A stretch of DNA of 64,000 bases, from positions 62,001-126,000 of the forward strand of contig NZ_BOPH01000108.1 in NCBI RefSeq assembly GCF_016863655.1, written 5' to 3'. The position numbers and the translations under genes are program-made. This document shows, piece after piece, positions 59,084-64,000 of this stretch (positions within the stretch are counted from its first letter, which is position 1; each line of letters starts with the position of its first letter). The notes beneath the pieces are model-generated. The model ran no database searches. It was not told the origin of the DNA and worked only from the letters and a program-made list of their open reading frames with translations. Source of the stretch: Virgisporangium ochraceum. GTDB taxonomy: Bacteria > Actinomycetota > Actinomycetes > Mycobacteriales > Micromonosporaceae.

Positions 59084-59932
59084 ATGGGACCGGTGACCGA
59101 CTGGACGAGCGTGATCAGCACCGACTTCGCCGTGCCCGACGACCGGCCCCTGCCCGACCTGGTCGACGACCTGTGCGCCATGCTCGCCGCCGGGGACCCC
59201 GGGGTCCGCGACGACACCGCCTACCCCGTCCTCGCGATGTGGACCGGCCGCGGCGTGCTCGACGGGCACCTCGAACAGCTCGGCGACCGCATGGCCGACC
59301 GGCTGCGCCACGACGAGATCCAGGCCCGCACGTTCGCCACGATGATCCTGGGCTGGGTGGTGCTCCGCGACGCCCGCACCGGTGGCCTGCCCGCGGCGTG
59401 CGTCCCCCGCTGGCGCGACGCGTTCGCCACCTGGTGGGCGGGCGAGAAGGACCTGCGCGGCTACGACGACCGCCTGGGCTGGCTGCACGCCGCCGCCCAC
59501 GGCGCCGACACGGTGCGGGCGTTCGCGCGCTCCCCGCGTCTCGGAGCCGTCGAGCTGACAGGCCTGCTGGACCTGACCGTCGACCGGCTGTGCGCCGCCG
59601 CCGGATACCTGTACGCCCACGGCGAGGACGACCGGATCGCCTACGCGCTGGCCAGCGTCCTCACCCGCGCCGAACTGACCGCCGACGACGCGACCGCGTG
59701 GCTCGGCCGCGTCGGCGCCGCGATCGAGGTCGGTGAGCCGGGACCGGTGCCCGCGTGGGCGTCGAACACGCTGCGTACCCTCGGCGCCCTGTACGTGTTC
59801 GCCGACCGGGGCGTGTGCTGGTTCGAGCCGGAGACGGGCTCGCTCGGACCCCCGGTGCGGCTGCCGCACGCCATGCCGGTGAAGGAGCGCCTCGCCGAGG
59901 TGCTGCGGCTGGCCTGGCGCGGGCTCGGGTGA
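59084..59932 (+). CDS. DUF2785-family protein
   Basis: A 282-residue all-helical protein with DWTSVISTDFAVPDDRPLPD, YPVLAMWTGRGVLDG and LGWLHAAAHGADTVRAFARS, typical blocks of DUF2785 (HEAT-like). ATG 59084 is preferred, as GGAGGA lies 9 bp upstream; GTG 59093 is possible. It overlaps the MFS gene by 4 bp, indicating co-expression. Function of the family is not known. Confidence 0.85.
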   Translation: MGPVTDWTSVISTDFAVPDDRPLPDLVDDLCAMLAAGDPGVRDDTAYPVLAMWTGRGVLDGHLEQLGDRMADRLRHDEIQARTFATMILGWVVLRDARTGGLPAACVPRWRDAFATWWAGEKDLRGYDDRLGWLHAAAHGADTVRAFARSPRLGAVELTGLLDLTVDRLCAAAGYLYAHGEDDRIAYALASVLTRAELTADDATAWLGRVGAAIEVGEPGPVPAWASNTLRTLGALYVFADRGVCWFEPETGSLGPPVRLPHAMPVKERLAEVLRLAWRGLG

Positions 59933-61158
59933 GCCCGACCACCACCGCGCCCGCGCGGACCGGGCGGCAGATCATGCTGCCGCTGGGCCTGGTGTTCCTC
60001 ACCTCCGGCCTGTCGGTCGCCCTGGTGGTGCCGTTCATGACGCTGTTCCTCGACACCGAGGTCGACGCCGGGCCGGTGCGCACCACGGTGTTCCTGGTCG
60101 CCTCGCCGGTGGCCGGGGTGGCGGTGGCCTGGGCGATCGGGCGGGTGTCGGACCGGTGGCCGGTCCGGCGTCAGCTGCTCATCGTCGCGTCGGTGGCCGG
60201 GGTCGTCAGCACCGCGTCGACCGCCGTCGTGCGCGACTACTGGGTGCTGCTCACGGTGGCGGTCACCGCCTGGGCGGTCGCGGGGTCGCTGTTCCCGCAG
60301 ACGTTCGCGTTCGCCCGGCAGGTGCTCGACCGGGGTGACCCGAAGCGGGCCGCCCTCGGGATCAGCGCGCTGCGCACGGTGTTCTCGGTCGCGTTCGTGG
60401 CCGGTCCGCCACTGGCCGCGGTGCTGCTGGCGGCCGGCGGTTTCCACCTCGTCTTCGGCGCCGCCGCCGTGATGTACGCGGTGGCCGCCGTCGTCGCGCT
60501 GTTCCTGCTGCCCGATGTCGGCGCTCCGCCTGCGCCGCCGCCCGCGGACCGGCCGGGCGGCGCGACGGCCGCGCGGCTCGTCATCGTCCTGACGATCGCC
60601 GGGTTCGTGCTGCTGCAGACGCCGCTGGTCCTGGGCGGGCAGACCCTGTCGCTGTTCGTCGCCACCGACCTCGGCGGCACCGTCACCGACGCCGGTCTGC
60701 TCTTCGGTCTGTGCGCGGCGCTGGAGATCCCGCTGATGCTGGGCCTCGGCGTGCTGTCGACGCGGATGCCGGTGCGGACGCTGATCCTGGTGGGCGCCGT
60801 CGCCGGGATCGCCTACCACGCGCTGGCCGCGTCGGCGCACGCCGTGTGGGTGCTGGTCGCGGGCCAGGTCCTCAACGCCCTGTACATCTCCGCGATCTCC
60901 GCCCTGGGCATCCCGTACGTCCAGGACCTGATGCCCGGACGCCCCGGCCACGCGACGACGATGATCGCCAACACGTTCCCCATGGGCCAGATCCTGGCGG
61001 GGCCGCTGTTCGGGCTGGCCCAGAGCACCGGGTACCGGCTGGCGTACGTGCTGAGCTTCGCGCTGTCGGTCGGCGGGCTGTTGTTCCTGCTGGTCGCGCG
61101 GCCGCCTAGCTCACGACGGTCAGGAACACCACACCCAGGGACATCGCGAAGCCGATGA
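59929..61158 (+). CDS. MFS transporter (sugar-efflux SetA-like)
   Basis: A 409-residue transporter with twelve membrane spans and the cytoplasmic loop motif GRVSDRWPVRRQLL after span 2. The repeated half pattern, and the late segment ISALGIPYVQDLMPGRPGHATTM, resemble sugar-efflux (SetA-type) members. GTG 59929 overlaps the DUF2785 stop as GTGA. Its 3' end overlaps the convergent DUF1707 gene by 53 bp. Confidence 0.88.
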   Translation: MSPTTTAPARTGRQIMLPLGLVFLTSGLSVALVVPFMTLFLDTEVDAGPVRTTVFLVASPVAGVAVAWAIGRVSDRWPVRRQLLIVASVAGVVSTASTAVVRDYWVLLTVAVTAWAVAGSLFPQTFAFARQVLDRGDPKRAALGISALRTVFSVAFVAGPPLAAVLLAAGGFHLVFGAAAVMYAVAAVVALFLLPDVGAPPAPPPADRPGGATAARLVIVLTIAGFVLLQTPLVLGGQTLSLFVATDLGGTVTDAGLLFGLCAALEIPLMLGLGVLSTRMPVRTLILVGAVAGIAYHALAASAHAVWVLVAGQVLNALYISAISALGIPYVQDLMPGRPGHATTMIANTFPMGQILAGPLFGLAQSTGYRLAYVLSFALSVGGLLFLLVARPPSSRRSGTPHPGTSRSR

Positions 61159-61600
61159 TGCCCAGCACCATGCCGATGACGGCCTTCTGCCGGCTCTCGT
61201 CGTCGAGCATCCCCTTGCGGGCGAGCGCCACGGCCAGCAGACCGAGGAGGCCGCCGGTGCCGATGCACAGCGAGGTCGGGATCGACACCGCGCCGAGGAT
61301 CACGCTCATCAGCGCCATCGAGCCGGCGGACTCCCGCTCGCGCTCCTGACGGCTCTTCGGCATCGCCTGGGCGGGGTCCCAGCGGAACTGCGGCGGCAGG
61401 TCGCCGACCACCGCGTAGAGGTCGGAGACCGTCCGGCTGACCGTGACCGCGGCGACCCGGCCCTCGTACTCGTCGAGGTCGAGGTACCCCTCCGCGGCCG
61501 CCCGGCCGAGCAGGTCGAGCACGGTGGTGCGCTGCGCATGCCCGACGCGCTCCTGGCCGGGCACCGCCGGGTGACGGGGGAAGGCGCCGTACGGGTCCAT
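61106..61600 (-). CDS. DUF1707-type membrane protein
   Basis: A 164-residue protein with a DUF1707/SHOCT-like N-terminal domain (RTTVLDLLGRAAAEGYLDLDEYEGRV) and two C-terminal membrane spans (GLLGLLAVAL and IGMVLGIIGFAMSLGVVFL). Such proteins are common in actinobacteria and have no assigned role. ATG 61600. Confidence 0.88.
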   Translation of the reverse strand: MDPYGAFPRHPAVPGQERVGHAQRTTVLDLLGRAAAEGYLDLDEYEGRVAAVTVSRTVSDLYAVVGDLPPQFRWDPAQAMPKSRQERERESAGSMALMSVILGAVSIPTSLCIGTGGLLGLLAVALARKGMLDDESRQKAVIGMVLGIIGFAMSLGVVFLTVVS

Positions 61601-61911
61601 CCTTCGAGACTAGGCGCGCCGCGCCACTGTGCACACCTCAGCAGGCCTGACCCGGGGGCACTCGACCTCGGTGCCGTGGGGCGCGCGGGCGGCGAGCGGC
61701 AGCGCGGTGAGCTGCCGGCCGGTGAGCAGGTCCTGCCGGTGGCTGGCGGGTGCGGCTGCAGAGCGCGCCCCCGCCGACCCCTCTGCACGCCTCCTCATTG
61801 ATCCACAATAACCCACACTACCCCACACGTAGCGTCGCAGCGGCGGACCACGCCACGAGGTAGACGCACCTCCGCGTGCCGGAGGCCGCCGTCCACGGGC
61901 GCCCGGTGCGA
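61601..61911. other. 311-bp intergenic region with weak open frame
   Basis: It carries a 62-codon frame on the minus strand (61610-61798; MRRRAEGSAG) without recognisable features, lying directly behind GTGGG repeats spaced 10 bp apart. The remainder shows nothing interpretable. The 3' part leads into the hairpin at 61912. Confidence 0.5.
61792..61827 (-). promoter_or_regulatory. MraZ-box-like array of GTGGG repeats
   Basis: On the minus strand GTGGGG, GTGGGT, GTGGAT and GAGGAG follow each other with a strict 10-bp period (starting TGGG plus six bases). MraZ regulators bind TGGGN repeats with 5-bp spacers, which is the same period. The array is directly in front of a small frame starting at 61798, but this frame does not encode MraZ. 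Confidence 0.5.
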
Positions 61912-61978
61912 CATGATCGTGTTGTGAGGAAGAAAAGTGCAGTCTGACTTCACGTTCGTTCCTCAAATGACGATCTTG
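61912..61978. repeat. 67-bp hairpin, family copy B
   Basis: Arms of 31 nt (61912-61942 and 61948-61978) around the loop TCTGA, with conserved pairing blocks GATCGT, TGAGGAA and GTG. Arm length, loop length, the inner CTTCAC and outer GATCTTG agree with the hairpin at 21271, so the two are copies of one element. It lies at the 3' end of the BadF-type remnant. Confidence 0.72.
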
Positions 61979-62417
61979 CGGGATCCGTCAGCCGCAGGCG
62001 GCGAGCGGAGGTCGGACCCTCGAACGACGACACCTCGTCGGGCGTGGCGGCGAACGTGTCGCCCAGCAGGCGCACCGGGCGGTCGGCGATCCGGCGGGCG
62101 ACCCGGTCGCCGGCCTCGGCGGCCGCCGGCACCAGGCCGGCGAAGTGGCGCAGCGCGATCGGCGGCCGGGGGTCGAGCGCCTCCCGGAGCGAGGAAAGCT
62201 GGTCCGACGGGGACGGCGGGACACGGTCGCCGCGGCCGTCGAGCGCGCCGGAGACCGCGGTCGCCAGGCGGTCGGCGATCAGGTCCATCGGGTAGGCGGA
62301 CGGGTTGGCACCGGCCGCCCGGCCGGTACCCAGGATCCGGCCGTCGGGCGACGCTGGCAGGGCGGATACGGTGCTGGCCTCCGCCGCGATCCCCAACACC
62401 AGAGAGGTCGGTGCCAT
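61950..62417 (-). pseudogene. BadF/N-acetylglucosamine-kinase-like remnant
   Basis: A 155-residue frame. Its start (LVLGIAAEASTVSALPASPDG, then ILGTGRAAGANP) follows the N-terminus of BadF/BcrA ATPases or N-acetylglucosamine kinases, but the phosphate-binding DxGGTKT is degraded (GIAAEASTV). It jumps after about 60 residues to what looks like the family C-terminus (IALRHFAGLVPAAAEAGDRVARRI). The catalytic middle is missing, and the last 25 codons read into the hairpin. It is most likely a decayed gene. Confidence 0.6.
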
Positions 62418-62552
62418 CGCATCCCCGTCATGATCGAGCGATGTCCATCAGACAACCACCTGACCGGGCCGGAGGCCAGATGCGTCCTCAATTCCACATG
62501 ACTGCACATGGAGTATTGACCGATTATCCCGTGATCTGCCACCGTGGCGGTC

Positions 62553-63860
62553 ATGGCTGACCCGGGCGCGGGGTCCGGCGTCGTCCGCTACACGTCCGAC
62601 CTGATCCGACTCGACACGACCAACCGCGGAGGCGGCGCCGGCCACGAGCGCCCGGCCGCCGAGTATGTCGCGGCGCGTCTGTCGGCGGCCGGCATCGAGC
62701 CGCTCCTTCTCGAAAAGGCCCCGGGACGCACGAACGTGGTCGCCCGCGTGCCCGGCACCGAGCCGCACCGGGGCGCGCTGCTGGTGCACGCGCACCTGGA
62801 CGTGGTCCCCGCCGACCCGGCGCGGTGGCAGCGGCCGCCGTTCTCCGGCGACGTCCACGACGGGATGGTCTGGGGACGCGGCGCGATCGACATGAAGGGC
62901 ACCGTCGCGATGATCCTCGCGGCCGTCACGCGGCTGTCGACGCGGCCGCGACGCGACCTCGTGCTCGCGTTCACCGCCGACGAGGAGGACACCGCCGAGT
63001 ACGGCGCCGGCTGGCTGGTGAAGGAGCACCCGCACCTGTTCGACGGTTGCACCGAGGCGATCGGCGAGTCGGGCGGCTACACGGTGCACGCCGCGCCCGG
63101 CGTCAGGGTATACCCGATCGGCGCCGGCGAGCGCGGCTCCGCGTGGATGCGGCTCACCGCGCTGGGACGCGCCGGGCACGGTTCGCGGGTGAACCCCGAC
63201 AACGCGGTCACGAAGATCGCCGCGGCGGTCACCCGGATCGGCGCCCACCGCTGGCCGGTGCGGCTCACGCCCGTCGTGCGCGCGGCGATCGAGGGACTCG
63301 CCCACGCGCTCGGCAGGAGCGTGGGGGACCTCGACGATCCGTCCACCATGGACGGTCTGGCCGACCTGCTGGGCGCGGCCGCGCCGCTGGTGATGCACAC
63401 GGTGCGCAACAGCGCCAACCCCACGGGGCTGCAGGCCGGCGGCAAGGTGAACGTGGTGCCGGGCGAGGCGACGGCGCTCGTCGACGGGCGGGTGCTGCCC
63501 GGAACGCTCGCCGAGTTCGAGCGGACCATCGACGAACTGGTCGGCGACGACGTCTCGTGGGAGTACACCCACAACGAGGTCCCGTTGGCGGCGCCGATCG
63601 ACTCGCCGACGTTCGCCGCGATGAAGGCGGCCCTGCAGGACGCCGACCCGGGCGCGCACGTGGTGCCGTACTGCATGGCCGGCGGCACCGACGCCAAACA
63701 GTTCTCCCGGCTGGGTATCGTCGGCTACGGCTTCGCGCCGCTGCGGCTGCCGCCCGGGTTCGAGTACCACGCCATGTACCACGGGGTGGACGAACGCGTT
63801 CCGGTCGACGGGCTGGAGTTCGGCACCCGGGTGCTCGACCGGTTCCTGTCCACCTGCTGA
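62553..63860 (+). CDS. M20-family metallopeptidase
   Basis: A 435-residue zinc peptidase of the M20 group. The first metal block is LLVHAHLDVVPAD, the bridging Asp and the second block are WGRGAIDMKGTVAM, the general base Glu is in FTADEEDTAEYG, and a later His lies in FEYHAMYHGVDE. A dimerisation domain (about 190-310) interrupts the catalytic domain. Relatives are dipeptidases, aminoacylases and desuccinylases; which one is unknown. ATG 62553 or GTG 62544. Confidence 0.92.
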   Translation: MADPGAGSGVVRYTSDLIRLDTTNRGGGAGHERPAAEYVAARLSAAGIEPLLLEKAPGRTNVVARVPGTEPHRGALLVHAHLDVVPADPARWQRPPFSGDVHDGMVWGRGAIDMKGTVAMILAAVTRLSTRPRRDLVLAFTADEEDTAEYGAGWLVKEHPHLFDGCTEAIGESGGYTVHAAPGVRVYPIGAGERGSAWMRLTALGRAGHGSRVNPDNAVTKIAAAVTRIGAHRWPVRLTPVVRAAIEGLAHALGRSVGDLDDPSTMDGLADLLGAAAPLVMHTVRNSANPTGLQAGGKVNVVPGEATALVDGRVLPGTLAEFERTIDELVGDDVSWEYTHNEVPLAAPIDSPTFAAMKAALQDADPGAHVVPYCMAGGTDAKQFSRLGIVGYGFAPLRLPPGFEYHAMYHGVDERVPVDGLEFGTRVLDRFLSTC

Positions 63861-63870
63861 TAGTGCGCTC

Positions 63871-63937
63871 GACGCTCGGCGCGGAGTCGACCCGCCGCTG
63901 CGCCCGGCCGGCGTTCGCGGCCGCGCTGCCGAGCGTC
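63871..63937. terminator. Inverted repeat after the M20 peptidase gene
   Basis: GACGCTCGGC (63871-63880) and its exact complement at 63928-63937 flank a GC-rich 47-nt loop just after the peptidase stop. It could form a long-loop terminator; no T-tract follows. The remainder of the window to 64000 has no interpretable gene. Confidence 0.35.
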
Positions 63938-64000
63938 CTCGACCGGGTTCGGGTACACGATCGCCCACGTGCGCGGCGGCGGCGGGCGCCTCCCGGTGGG

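Overview
This window comes from a very GC-rich genome with an actinobacterial gene style: GTG starts, ATGA/GTGA stop-start overlaps, BTAD/AfsR-type regulators, DUF1707 and DUF4142 proteins, STAS/RsbW/SigF-type remnants, and Ser/Thr kinases with FHA partners. It looks like a soil or sporangium-forming actinobacterium; the genus cannot be fixed from the sequence. No insertion sequence, prophage, CRISPR array or rRNA was seen.

Region 1 (1-22.1 kb) is one catabolic gene cluster for an unidentified carboxylic acid handled as a CoA thioester. An eleven-gene operon on the minus strand (14653 down to 2635) begins with a peptide/nickel-type ABC importer. It continues with a fused HMG-CoA-synthase-like/DUF35 protein, a thiolase, an SDR dehydrogenase, a VOC protein and two acyl-CoA ligases. 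A divergent plus-strand operon (14848-17435) carries a crotonase, a double VOC protein, a flavin reductase and a methyltransferase. A third operon (20912 down to 17426) carries a tandem SnoaL-like protein, two paralogous nitroreductases, a second crotonase and a MaoC dehydratase. A third acyl-CoA ligase (cut by the window edge) and a metallo-beta-lactamase-fold hydrolase sit at the left end. A KstR2-like TetR regulator (21469-22107) closes the region. Near-identical 18-bp palindromes, plus one 16-bp variant, precede each of these transcription units and the TetR gene itself. This suggests a single TetR regulon and is the most informative result in the window.

Region 2 (22.2-43 kb) is rich in signalling and transport: a BlaI-type repressor with its operator, a cation diffusion facilitator, a phosphomannose isomerase, and a membrane diguanylate cyclase convergent with a REC-PAS-GAF histidine kinase. 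Next come an Fe3+-type ABC importer beside its own two-component system, a CBM35-CE2 esterase with a broken signal peptide, a tRNA-like sequence, and a GGDEF-EAL protein. An RsbW-like kinase lies beside a collapsed STAS-sigma gene, followed by a coiled-coil repeat protein and several small enzymes.

Region 3 (43-64 kb) carries an FHA-winged-helix protein divergent from a transmembrane Ser/Thr kinase with an extracellular FG-GAP domain, then an FtsX-type ABC exporter. It also holds an AfsR-like regulator, an aldo/keto reductase, a TetR-controlled FAD monooxygenase, a metallophosphatase, an MFS transporter and an M20 peptidase. Decayed genes are scattered through regions 2 and 3: a methyltransferase, a BadF-type kinase and the sigma factor. 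Four intergenic palindromes with GATC close to their ends fall into two size classes (67 bp and 52 bp) and may be small dispersed repeats or bidirectional terminators.
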